From Actinostola sp. cb2023 (taxonomy: Eukaryota > Cnidaria > Anthozoa > Actiniaria > Actinostolidae), in contig JAUJYZ010000724.1 of the NCBI GenBank assembly GCA_033675265.1, positions 446,001-510,000 on the forward strand: a stretch of 64,000 nucleotides of DNA, in the 5' to 3' direction. Every line of letters begins with the position of its first letter. The first letter of the stretch is position 1. The translations under genes were made by a program, and so were the position numbers. The notes under the pieces are model-generated. The model did no database searches and had not been told where the DNA came from. It saw only the letters and a list, made by a program, of their open reading frames with translations. This document shows, piece after piece, positions 1-24,012 of this stretch.

Positions 1-112
1 AAAAATCGAAATTTTGTATGAAAACCTTTGTTGGTAGGCTCCAAGCGTAATTTCCAAAGGTTTTCATATAAAATGTCGATTTTTGAAAATTCATATCTTC
101 GCAACCTCGACT
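1..112. mobile_element. Partial copy of a foldback element
   Basis: The first 112 bases contain two inverted arms (AAAATCGAAATTTT... and ...AATGTCGATTTTTG) around a short centre. The same palindrome occurs complete at 30534-30905, so the window opens inside a truncated copy of that family. It lies in an intron upstream of the first recognisable NACHT-TPR exon. Confidence 0.6.
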
Positions 113-189
113 TGGAATAACTGCCTGATTCTCAGAGGCCTCATTTGTCGAACTCTAATTATTATTTTATTTCTTCTTGGTCTAATTAG

Positions 190-12691
<12,502 letters not shown>

Positions 12692-12716
12692 ATTAACTTA
12701 TATAAGATAGTAGATT

Positions 12717-13105
12717 CCTGCATTTAACCACAATCCTTTGCGAACTTAGTCTTTATGCCAAAATGAGTGGAAGACTGGGTTTAAATTCGTGACCGCAAAG
12801 CATGTATGGATTGTATGGATGGACACCATATCTAGAGCTTATGACCATTTACGGCTAGACATATATTTACCTTTGCTTGATCTTAGCTTGATTTACAGAG
12901 CACACCATGTTTGATATTCAGTCCATCAAAACAGTCCATAAATGCTTTGCGGTCGCGATTCGAACTCAGTCTTCCACTCGGTCAAATCAGTGCTTTGCAT
13001 ATTTACACACTATCTGACACGTTCGCATACATGAAGCAGGTAACACAGTGGTTTTGTTGACAAACACGTTTCCTTATGCGCGCAGTGGATTGTGGTTGAA
13101 TGCGC
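12717..13105. mobile_element. Nested inverted repeat downstream of the NACHT-TPR gene
   Basis: Outer arms carry ATTTAACCACAATCCTTTGC and the inverse GATTGTGGTTGAATGC. Inner arms carry GAGTGGAAGACTGGGTTTAA and GTGACCGCAAAGCAT, inverted at 12925-12979. Confidence 0.7.
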
Positions 13106-13174
13106 ATTCCACCATTGTTTTATTGCAGAAGATTGGTCAGCGGTCAATACTCCAGTTTCGAGTTGTTAAGCGAT

Positions 13175-13590
13175 GACCGCTGTCCTTGACAAAAGACGCA
13201 TTTGCTCAGGCTAAGCCTCAATTCAGTGTAAATTATTCACAAATACCGACGAGAACGCGAAAAAGTGTTGACATTCAACAATAGAAACCATTTTTAATTG
13301 CACGGGTTATTCTCTGGATTGAGGCTAAGCCTGAGCAAACGCGTCTTTTGTCAAGGAGTACAGCGGTGTCTGAACTTTACAACTGCAATTTACAAGTGTG
13401 TAGCTATTGTTTTAGCTGCCAAGAACAATAGCTACACTTCTAAATTGCAGCTTGTAAACGTTTTATTGAATTGACCGCAGTTCTTCGTGTAGCTGCACAA
13501 AAGTCCTGGCTATTGTTCTATTGTCGTCGTTCTATGTATTGTTTTTACATTAAAAAAACAATAGCCAGAACAATTTGTGCAGCTACACGA
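13175..13590. mobile_element. Three adjacent foldback hairpins
   Basis: 13175-13370: arms CCTTGACAAAAGACGCATTT and AGGCTAAGCCTCAAT, inverted. 13383-13462: arms TTACAACTGCAATTTACAAG and GTGTAGCTATTGTT. 13479-13590: arms TCTTCGTGTAGCTGCACAAA and CTGGCTATTGTTC. The last two share the CTATTGTT / AACAATAG core and may be related elements. Confidence 0.75.
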
Positions 13591-13792
13591 AGACCTTGCC
13601 AGAGGATTGCATGTTGCAATTCACTTAATTTTATAATTATTCATGACAGATAATGTTAACTGTTCACGAAAACTAGTTGCAGATTTTTTTTCCTGTGATC
13701 AAAGTGGCAGTTGACTATAATATTATACCATTTGCACTAAATGGAACTCGATTGGGAATCGTCAGTGTGTCCTTTCATAGGATCAATAATCA

Positions 13793-14207
13793 ATTGCCCA
13801 TTACAAAAAAGAGCAGGGGACTGGGAACGAGTTTATTAGAATTAATGTAATTACGAAATTAAGTTTATGACATGAAACAACATGTTGAAATTATCATATG
13901 TGCAAAGTTTGATGTGATTTGAGTGAATTCTGTCGGAATTATAAACTTTTGAAATTTTGCAGTGAATGTATGGTTTGGGTAGACAACGCAAAAAAATACA
14001 GAGTTTGTATGGGAAAATGTGCATCTTTGATGACCTCTAGCATCGTCAATATCAAGCCAAATTTCACCAAACTTTCCAAATTAGCTAAGTTTGATCTGCT
14101 CTGTCAGAAAATGATGCCCATTTTTGCTAGTTTATAATTGAATTAGTTTTACGGACTTGGTCCCAGTCCCCTGCTCGTTTTTTGTAATGGCCAATCCCAA
14201 TGAGGGA
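13793..14207. mobile_element. MITE with inverted ends around an AT-rich body
   Basis: The left arm TTGCCCATTACAAAAAAGAG followed by CAGGGGACTGGGA is inverted at 14160-14207 (TCCCAGTCCCCTGCTCGTTT). The body carries no plausible coding frame. Confidence 0.8.
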
Positions 14208-14652
14208 AAAAAACCCTCGTAAAAATTGCTGCTATTGCAAGATTACGAGGTTGGTACACCGAGTCAATACCCTGTTTTCTGTTGATATTCTTGATTAATG
14301 TCACTTTAGATCATTCTTTTTTGAAAGGTGAAAGACATACTCGGAGAAAGATTATGTACTGGTGACAGTTGAGGATGGAGGGGCGGGGAAATGGGGGCCG
14401 GCCTTATGGATTTGTATCTACATCGTCTGCTGTCTTGTGCCGTAGTTATGCTTGAGCGCTTTTCCATGGTAGAAATCACAAAACTTGTTTGCTGAGCGTC
14501 GGGTTAATCTTAGTTTTATTCTGATTTGTACGGCTTGGTAAAGCGCTCAAGTGGAAACATCGACCGAGCTCATCAAAGATAAAGTCGTTTTCGTATGAGT
14601 GGGAAAGTTACGGTACCGTGTCATGCCTTTACACGCTTTTTGATTGGTTTAA

Positions 14653-15039
14653 GGCCCTGGCAAACGGATTCAACATTGTCTTCAACATTCGTTCGATTTT
14701 GTTGAATAGCGATGTTGAAACGGTTTGCCACCCGCTTTCAACAATGTTGAAAGTGTTGAAACGTGTTGAATCAATGTTGAATGAAGTTTAAAAGAGTTTA
14801 AACTTTGCTTCAACATCGATTCAACATTTCTTTTGTTCTCGGAAATGTTGAATGGCGTTTAGTACGCGCTTGCGCATTAATTAAATTAAACAATAGAAAT
14901 ACCTCTTGCGAAACGTTGTTGAAAGCATTGTTGAAACCCGTTTGCCACCCCGCGTTCAACATACATTCAACTTCCATTCAACAGCGTTCAACAAAATCGA
15001 ACGAATGTTGAATACAATGTTGAATCCGTTTTCCAGGGC
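14653..15039. mobile_element. MITE rich in TTCAACA repeats, ~57-bp inverted ends
   Basis: The left end GCCCTGGCAAACGGATTCAA and the inverted right end TTGAATCCGTTTTCCAGGGC enclose many TTCAACA/TGTTGAA motifs that could fold in several registers. Confidence 0.88.
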
Positions 15040-15980
15040 GTCATTTTCGTACGAAAACGACTCGATGTAAATAAGTGTGTTCTTTAGAAGTTTGATAATG
15101 TTATTATAATGTTATTATTCAGTTGAGCTAACAATAAAAGCACGAGTATTTACAGACTTGCTAACATACTTTATCAAAGTACCAGCGAAGAAACAGAAAA
15201 CAACTAACCGAGTTTATCCGTCGCGAAGTTATCGTCCCATGTACCCTTTTCTTTCTCCCTACGGGAACTCATATTTAATTTATTTTTTTACCCATTTTAT
15301 TTAATTTAGTTAGTTATTCTTTAATTTGTTTGTTTATTACTCATGCCCAGGCCTAAGGCCGGCTACGAGTCTAAAAACACAACTGGTATTTTTTTTTGTT
15401 CGGTGTCAAGAATTTGGCGAAGGAGACAACGAGTCTGACCACGAGAGAGATTACAAATCACAAACCAATCAGGAAGCATCGAAGGTCAAGGGGCAAGTTC
15501 AGCTGTCAAAATCACTCACGCAAAGATATCTAGCTGAAATAGTTACGTTCCCCAAAATCTAAGTATGTTTTCTCTAACCGTCTTAACCAGTCGTTTATAC
15601 AAATTCTGAGCTGGCCGGTATTATGTTGTCGAGTGGCGGGTGATTCCAAATTCAGTATATGTTCTATACCGAGTCACCCAACAAATAGCCAAACACTGAT
15701 TTGATCACTATAATCGTTATCTCAGATCTAAACATTGAGAAATGTTTTTAAAAGTAGTGAATACAGCTATGATGACTAAAACAATCTGCAATCGAGTGGG
15801 ACTGAAACGAGACCACTAAAAGCTGATCTATGATCAGGTTTTATGATCAACAGTTGACCTCTTTCTTCACAAACCTTGTTGGAGGAAGGTTATGTCTTAT
15901 ACTCTAAAAGACGTCAAGCGTTTTCGGACCAGGTCGTTCCGCGGCCGGACTCAATTAAAATCATATCTGAAAAATCTGAT
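15040..15980. other. No recognisable feature
   Basis: AT-rich intergenic sequence with short meaningless ORFs. I see no coding exon or clear repeat until the truncated MITE near 15987. Confidence 0.5.
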
Positions 15981-15986
15981 AACAGT

Positions 15987-16082
15987 TTACAGTGTGGACA
16001 CTCGAACCGTGAACACTTCAAGTTTTTTTCGAAACTTTTTTTTTTTCGAACTTTCTATTGCCTCATAGCCTCTCAAATGCAT
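15987..16082 (+). mobile_element. Truncated copy of the 18841-19060 MITE
   Basis: GTGTGGACACTCGAACCGTG and the stretch through CTCATAGCCTCTCAAATGCA match the left half of the complete copy at 18841-19060. The right half is replaced by the 14-bp array. Confidence 0.85.
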
Positions 16083-16394
16083 TTTCCTTGACTTGACAAG
16101 TTTTCCTTGACAAGTTTTCCTTGACAAGTTTTCCTTGACAAGTTTTCCTTGACAAGTTTTCCTTGACAAGTTTTCCTTGACAAGTTTTCCTTGACAAGTT
16201 TTCCTTGACAAGTTTTCCTTGACAAGTTTTCCTTGACAAGTTTTTCCTTGACAAGTTTTCCTTGACAAGTTTTCCTTGACAAGTTTTCCTTGACAAGTTT
16301 TCCTTGACAAGTTTTCCTTGACAAGTTTTCCTTGACAAGTTTTCCTTGACAAGTTTTCCTTGACAAGTTTTCCTTGACAAGTTTTCCTTGACAA
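16081..16394. repeat. 14-bp minisatellite, ~22 copies of TTTTCCTTGACAAG
   Basis: A near-perfect head-to-tail array. The unit contains the motif also found at MITE ends at 16450, 16667, 16803 and 16860 (CTTGTCAAGGAAAACTTG), so the array probably grew from such an end. Open minus-strand frames (KTCQGKLVKENLS) are repeat translations. Confidence 0.95.
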
Positions 16395-16905
16395 GGAAGA
16401 CTTGCTCGTGCATGTAGACGACAAAAACATCGCCAATTTAATTTTTCCTTGTCAAGGAAAACTTGTCGTGTAGATGCGGCTTTATACCATTGTTCTATTT
16501 AAAAGCTGCCAATCAATGACTCACCGTTAACGATTATCAAAATTATATTCAAGCGCAGAAGAATTTTAAATCGCGCCATGGAGTACATTAGTAGACCAGG
16601 GTTGTGAATGCACAGACTGAATCACGAACACCGATTCCGGCTCTAGTGCCGCATCTACACGAACAAGTTTTCCTTGACAAGGAAAAATTGACAATTTTTT
16701 GTCATCTGATGATGATGATAATCTTTATTTAAAAATACGGTGTCTCTTCACAATTCGTGCTCTTCCAGAGAGCCGTATATATAATCTCTATCTACACGAG
16801 CAAGTTTTCCTTGACAAGGAAACATTGGCGATGTTTTTGTCGTCTACAAGAGCAAGTCTTCCTTGTCAAGGAAAATTTGCTCGTGTAGATTCGGCTCAGT
16901 TTAGT
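16395..16905. mobile_element. Small elements with CTTGTCAAGGAAAACTTG ends
   Basis: The motif GAGCAAGTTTTCCTTGACAA and its inverse recur at 16441-16468, 16660-16688, 16798-16822 and 16850-16888, each next to a form of TCTACACGAGC. They look like overlapping short inverted-repeat elements; individual borders cannot be set by eye. Confidence 0.55.
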
Positions 16906-17099
16906 ACGGCCATTAGTATGGGCAAAGATTATGATTGATAGCATCAACGTGTACTACGGTATCTATTCTACTGATTACTTGGAGTAGGAAGGATTATAGG
17001 AGTAGAACTGATTGATTTGTTCTCGTTTTGAATAGACAAGAAATATTATTCATTACGGCTTTGATTAATTGTATAATCACAAAGCCGGGGTGTTCGGAA

Positions 17100-18827
17100 A
17101 ACTAAGACCCCCAAAACTAAGACCCTAAGACCCTAAGACCCTAAGACCCTAAGAAATTATAAAATGTCCAAATCAGGCAAATCCAATGTTCCGTACTTTA
17201 ATAAAAAAAGAAGAGAACAGAGGAAAGGCTGTGTTCGCACCACGTTTAGCTTCAAAATTCCATGAGTTTCTCTGCCGTCTGAGCCGGTGATAGTCATGCT
17301 CGAGGATCCAGCGGTTTTTTTCCGCGCTCCGAAGTCACCGGCCGAAACAACCCGCTGGATAAATTACCCTACTACTACTAGTACGAGTTCTGGGGCGTGA
17401 TACGCTCTCAAGCGGATTTAGTATAGCTCGCATTTCAGACCTAAAGAAATGTCAAAAATGAAGTGATAACTGAAGTCCAGATTGTTCCACTGATATACGC
17501 TGAAAACTCTGTATTCCGTACTCGTGGTGCGTATTCTTTCAGTTGGCGGTACTTGTAGCTTCAAATCGTTTCTGGCCTCCCAATTCAAACAACACATTTA
17601 CCAGCGCTAAGGATCGGATATCACTAGCAAAAATATCAAGCTTTTGCCATATCCTGTCGGTAGCGTGCAAATACATATCATCCTTTTTTTTTTAAACGAT
17701 AATTAAACGCTTCGAGAACCATGAAGGTCCATGAACTGTTCTGGCTTTAGGAAATCGATCCCGGGGAAAAACTAGAGTACGTGATCGATCGCATCACGCA
17801 AATGCATTTCTTTAAAACATCCGTCAACATGGACGCTATCTTTGAAAATTATGGTCGAGTTTTGATTGGCCCTCTTTTTTACCCTCAAAAAGAGGGCCAA
17901 TCAAAATCAAGATTCGTATCACGCCACAGAACTCGTAATAGCAGGTAATTTATCCAGCGGGTTGTTTCGGCCGGTGACTTCGGAGCGCGGACAAAAACCG
18001 CTGGATCCTCGAGCATGGTGATAGTTGGTTCGATGATATCGAATAGAACTTAAAATTAATATCCTGTCTTTTCGGCTTTCCATGAATAAAACTATCCCCA
18101 TAATAACAGCTTCTTACTTTGAGGAGTAAAATTCACGTGTCCAGTGGTTTTCCAGTGGTAGTTTTTCAAATCAGTTGGCAAGATAAGTTTTTACGGATAC
18201 AGTAGCCGCCATATTTAACACAGGTAACCCAAACACAATTATGCCCTACCACAGGAAACCCATAGAGCCGGTCCTAATGGAAGGGAAACAGCGTTCCTCC
18301 TTTAGACTTATCAACCAAAAGAACCATACGCGGTTTAAAACATCAAGAATATGGATTTAATATGTAAATATGTCATTCAAGAATGAAATTAACTAATTGG
18401 AAGAATAGTTCTTGTATATCCCTGTGTGTATGGGTTACCTGTGTCAAAGATGGCGGCTGCTTTGTCGCTGCCGTAAGACATGACTTATCTTGACTGATTG
18501 ATTTGAAAAACTGCCACTGGAAAACCACTGGATACGTGGATTTTACTCCTCAAAGTAAGAAGCTGTTTTTTTTCTGGGGGTGGTTTTATTCATGAAAAGC
18601 CGAAAAAGTCGAAAAGACAGGATATTTTAAGTCCTATTCGGCATATCATCCCGGCAATTTATCACTCAAACTTTTTTGAACTAGCTGAGCTGAACGTCAC
18701 CCAATTAATATTAAAGTACAGAACATTGGATTTGCCTGATTTGGACATTTTATAATTTCTTAGGGTCTTAGGGTCTTAGGGTCTTAGGGTCTTAGGGTCT
18801 TAGGGTCTTAGTTTCGGGGGTCTTAGT
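17100..18827. mobile_element. 1.73-kb inverted-repeat element with telomere-like octamer ends
   Basis: The left end reads ACTAAGACCCCCAAAACTAA, then about four CCTAAGAC octamers, then GAAATTATAAAATGTCCAAA and a further ~35 bp. The right end is the inverse, with about six TTAGGGTC octamers. Nested inside are a ~720-bp inverted repeat (17296-18016; arms start CGAGGATCCAGCGG) and a ~620-bp one (18032-18652; arms include CTTACTTTGAGGAGTAAAAT). No transposase frame is seen. The superfamily is not recognised. Confidence 0.8.
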
Positions 18828-18840
18828 AGTAAAGCTGGCG

Positions 18841-19060
18841 TTACAGTGTGGACACTCGAACCGTGAACACTTCAAGTTTTTTTCGAACTTTTTTTTCCGA
18901 ACTTTCTATTGCCTCATAGCCTCTCAAATGCAGCATTGAGTTTAAATACACTTAGTGATCAAAATAAATTATTTTGCTGATCAATTTGCTCAATCGATAA
19001 TTTATATATTTGTGTTAGAAAAAAAACTAAGTGTTCACGGTTCGAGTGTCCATACTGTAA
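18841..19060. mobile_element. MITE, 220 bp, ~32-bp inverted ends
   Basis: TTACAGTGTGGACACTCGAA with CCGTGAACACTT at the left is inverted at the right (AAGTGTTCACGG, TTCGAGTGTCCATACTGTAA). It abuts the 17100-18827 element. Confidence 0.9.
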
Positions 19061-20159
19061 TGTGTCCAAAATGTACCGTCTTACATCTGAGTTAGTTCTC
19101 ATTCTCTACTTTAATTTATACAATTAACGTTTAATTTTGCGGTCTGATTAGAAACTGAAATATAGAGAGGTTGAAAGGAGAGTAGAACTGCTCTGATGAC
19201 AGAAGTTCTTTGCTTATTTTATAACCTCGTTGTTTTGTTTCTAACTATGGTTTGGCGATGTAGGATTGCTAACACTCATATAGATCCATATATAATATAG
19301 CTAAGACAAGCTTTAGAGCATTTCTTGGTCGGTATACGTCTCAATATATAGTTTTTATATAGTTTTATTGTAATTATTTATTTCATTTTCAGTTGTCATT
19401 TTCTTTTAGGGCCTTAGTGAAAAGCACTCTATAGTGATCTAGGCATCCTCATTAAAGATTATTATTATTATTAATCAATATTATCTTAGGTTGTTTTATG
19501 AATTCTGAATACTGCATAGTGGAGTTGTGTACACTTCAATTAGCACCTCATTTTACACATATTCGTTGACGCAAATGTGAATTAAACTTTCCAAATCCGG
19601 CCTAGAGTTGATCCTAGAGATTTGTTGACCGGACACTCAGCCGATTTGAAGATATGCACAATGCACAATGCTACTACTAAGGTACTTTCCTGGTTCTGCA
19701 TTAGCAAGGCGACGTCCACATGGCACGGCATACGTTCGTTTCCGTCGCCTGCACAAAGCGACAAATTAGACTAGATTTTTGCATGTGTTATTTGCATAGA
19801 TTATTATTATTATTATAGATTAAGAGTTCCATAATCATAGCTAGTAGTATTTTTACGGGCCAAATTGTCTGGAGAATTCGATCATTCAGCACTGCTCTAA
19901 TGAAATCCAGTCAAGAAAAACCTTGCCTCTCTCTTTCGGCTATTGAATAGATGCCCGCCTGTCCCTCCCCAGATACATTTTAGCCCTAGCTCGCCTATCG
20001 GCCGGGGTAAAATGATTTTCCCTTTATTTTGCATGCCTTTTTGTCGTGCACAACTCTTGACGTCACATTTCTATAGTTTGACCGGAATTGTCGCACTTTG
20101 AAACCGAAAATGCCCAAATTCGAGCGCCAAATAAAAAATGTTCCAGTGAAAAAAAATTG
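19061..20159. other. No recognisable gene
   Basis: AT-rich intergenic sequence. GTGATCTAGGCATCCTC followed by short TTA runs near 19430-19480 resembles the 3' tail of a SINE. No exon is seen. Confidence 0.5.
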
Positions 20160-20570
20160 GCACATTTAGAAGAATCAAGGAAGAATAGGGGCGTCATGGC
20201 ACATTTTTAGAGGGGTCAAAGAAGAATAGGGGCGTCATGGCACATTTTTAGAGGAGTCAAGGAAGAACAGGGGCATCATGGCACATTTTTGGAGGGGTCA
20301 AGGAAGCACAAGGGCGTCATGGCACATTTTTAGAGGGGTCAAGTAAGAACAGGGGCGTCATGGCACATTGTTAGAGGGGTCAAGTAAGAACAGGGGCATC
20401 ATGACACATTTTTAGAGAGGTCAAGGAAGAACAGGGGCGTCATGGCACATTTTTAGAGGGGTCAAGGAAGAACAGGGGCGTCATGGCACATTTTTGGAGG
20501 GGTCAAGGAAGAACAGGGGCGTCATGGCACATTATTAGAGAGGTCAAGGAAGAATAGCGGCGTCATGACC
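20160..20570. repeat. ~42-bp minisatellite, about ten units, upstream of the GPCR
   Basis: Units read GGCGTCATGGCACATTTTTA then GAGGGGTCAAGGAAGAACAG, with small substitutions. It ends ~130 bp before the GPCR start codon and so lies where a promoter or 5' leader would be. Confidence 0.95.
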
Positions 20571-20703
20571 GGACTGATATCATAAGTTCACCGGATGGGC
20601 TAAATAATGGTCACAATGATGACAAAATACTGGAAAATGCTCTTTCTTCTCAAAGATGCATATAAGTTCGAAAAAGGTCTGAGCTGTCGCAAAGTTCGAC
20701 ACG

Positions 20704-23035
20704 ATGAGTGCAAACAACACCTTGACGGGAACAATTCGAAGTGTAAATGGTACAGTCAACTACAAACAATCTCTCGCCACCATTTCCAGTCAACTGTTCT
20801 TATTAGGTGCGCTGTTCCTGATCGCAGTTACTGGAAATTCCACCATCATCATTCTAATGAGACGTTTCCAGTCACTTCGTACCATTTCAAACATGATGCT
20901 GGCCAACATGGCGATAGTGGACATCTTCAACATCCTAGCCAACCTACCTTGGTTTGTTCTTGTTGGAGTTCTTGAAATGAATGATGTTGTGCGCGGCAGG
21001 CTCATGTCAACTTTGATAGCCACAAGCCAAGCTCTGTTCAACACCTTGAAATTGCTCAGTATGATAACCATGATAAGCGAGCGCTTCCTCGCCGTTTCTT
21101 TGGGACTTCGATACCGCGTTTGGAAGGATAAACAAAAAGTCGCTATGTCCTTGATCCTGGTATGGATCATTGCGTTTGCAATAACTGTTCCCTGGTCCCT
21201 TTCCTTCTACAAGATTGATATTGGAGATGCTCCTACATTCGAATACAGAATCGCGTATTTCCAGCAAGTTGGCAAGACAGCCTCCTTCTTCCTGTGCTTA
21301 TTCTCCGGCATCGCGATCATTGTGATATCTTCATCAACATGTGTGAGCTTCAAGAAACAAATGAAGGTAAGATGTTATTTATTATTTCATCTGATAGCTG
21401 TTTATTATCGATCTGTTTAGTGCTATGTACAGACTGTGTTTAATAAGCCAGTTCACGCTGTCGGCCGCCATTTTGAATTGGGGCAAACGCGGCAAAATTG
21501 ATAGAAATCTGGATCACTTTGACTTGCCGTAACTCCGCTCGACTTCGTTGGATTTTCAAAATTTAAACTTCGATAATCAGCAGGCATGCATATGAGTTGT
21601 TGGAGTGAAAATAAGACCAATGTAGGTGTTTTAACTACCTTTTACGAGTCAATCTTCTTTTCACGAATGGATCTTAAAATTTCGAGCTAATTTGCATATT
21701 CACGTGCCGAACGTTTTATTTTGAAAACAAAAATCTTTTTTTCTCGATTTTTAGCTTTCCAATACCCATCATATTATAGGACATCAATAACAAAGAACAC
21801 ATCTTTTCTAAAATGGTAAGTTTTTAAAAATCCAATGAAATCGAGTGGAGTTACGGCAAGTCAAAGTGATCCAGATTTCTATCAATTTTGCCGAGTTTGC
21901 CCCAATTCAAAATGGCGGCCGACAGCGTGAACTGGCTTATTAAACCAGACGTTTGATTTGTAAATGTAGACTTTAGTTAGAGAGGGTGGCACGTGACAGT
22001 AATTCAACTGATAAACCTGTATTAAATAAGAATAATATTGTGATACATATTTTACCAGGGTATAGCCGGAGCAAAGAGACGGAACCGATATCTCACTTCT
22101 ATTTGTTTCATTCTGTATACCCTACTATAGTTAAACACAATTTCCATCAGTTTTTCATTTTTTGAATGAAAAACAAAATCTCGAAGTTCAGTTTGGTTTA
22201 TGGCTACTCAGTAAATTGATGGCTATTAAACTAAAAAGCAGCATATCCTGTCCATTTGTAATAAGCGAAGTTGCTTTCAATGCAATGTTCATAATTAGTA
22301 AATGGTTTACACAAAGAAGAGGGGGAAATGGCATTTGGAGTGAGTCTGTACATGTCCGATATCTAAACACCGTGACTCGGTTCGTAAACGAAGTAGAATA
22401 GATCGGTGTAATATTGTTTCGCACTTCCGAACCAGCTATTTTCATCTTAAACAAAGTTTTCGTTTTGTTTCTCCCATTTATTAAATATTCAACCTCGCTC
22501 TCGGTTGTTGCATTTTCAGCGATTTGATTGGTTCCTCGGACGAGGGTTTGGACTTTATATGGTCAACGTGTCCTTATATGGTGAATGAAAGCGTGACGTC
22601 GCAATACGGACGACTTTGATGAAAATTTTGCGAAGTGAGCGAAGTCAATCTTCTCAACTTATTTCTCGAACATTTTACAAAATCCAATAAAGGATTTTAC
22701 CAAATTATCCTTGGTGGATTTGGCTGAAATTATTGAGAATTTGCGACGTTTCTAGTGTACGTTGAGACGATTCTAAATTGAGGAAAACAGCTTCAGTTTG
22801 TCATGTCCTTCGACCGTGGAGAAAACGGCGATAAGTACAAGGAGTTTTGTTGTAGTTTTGAAAAACGGAAGATGGAGATGTTTGCCCATAAACAGTCCTT
22901 AAATCAAATATCCATGTCCACAATATGGCTGGTGCTTCAATTAAGGATTTGGTGACGTTGGCTTTTGTAATTTCTTTCATGTTTTCCGACCTGAGAATAA
23001 CACTTGGACTTTGGACTTCGTAATTTTTGAATATT

Positions 23036-23134
<99 letters not shown>

Positions 23135-23644
23135 TCGAATAAGGAGAGACTTATTTAAACATTTAACTATGAAAATCTGCGATAAAATGTTCTTAAAATA
23201 CATTATAAAATATATAATATAGACGACGTTTCGACGTTAACTGAACGCCATTATCAAGTAAAGTAAAGTGAAAATGAAAGATAGATATATAACAATAAGA
23301 ACAATAACGTTGATTATGCAAAAAAGTACTAAAGTCAAACAAAGCTAAGAGTTTAGCACGCACGGAGTCCGTTTGTATATTTAGACTGGGTCTCAGTTTC
23401 TTAATGAACAATATCTCGTAGATTAGACAGTCGAAACGTCGTCTATATTATATATTTTATAATGTATTTTAAGAACATTTTATCGCAGATTTTCATAGTT
23501 AAATGTTTAAATAATAATAATGGCAACTTTATTTCATGTATATTTACACAAACAATTGTAAATCTCACTACATGTTGGTAATTTACTTTGAACTTGAAGA
23601 AAATATAACTAACAATAATAATAATAATAATGATAATAATATTA

Positions 23645-23717
<73 letters not shown>

Positions 23718-23980
23718 GTGCAAGCGCCGGTTAGACCAGTATTTAGTTTGTTTTCGTGATTGTTTTGACCATGATCGTTGTGTAGTTTATATTTATAGCA
23801 CCTTAACGGATATCCCTTAAACAAATTATTAAAGAAAAACCGAGTAAGCTCGTAATATTTGATGATCATTACATTGTGTATTTTGAGCGAAAGTTTCAGC
23901 TTAATTGAGTGAAATATTGCGAAGTTATAAGCATTTATTCACAGACTCCAAGCCCCCTCCTTTTGCTTCAAGGGAGACGA

Positions 23981-24012
<32 letters not shown>

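Noticed and set aside
17100..18827. TTAGGG-like arrays as an internal telomere or chromosome end
   Set aside because: The unit is an octamer (TTAGGGTC), short, and present in opposite orientation at the two ends of one inverted-repeat element.
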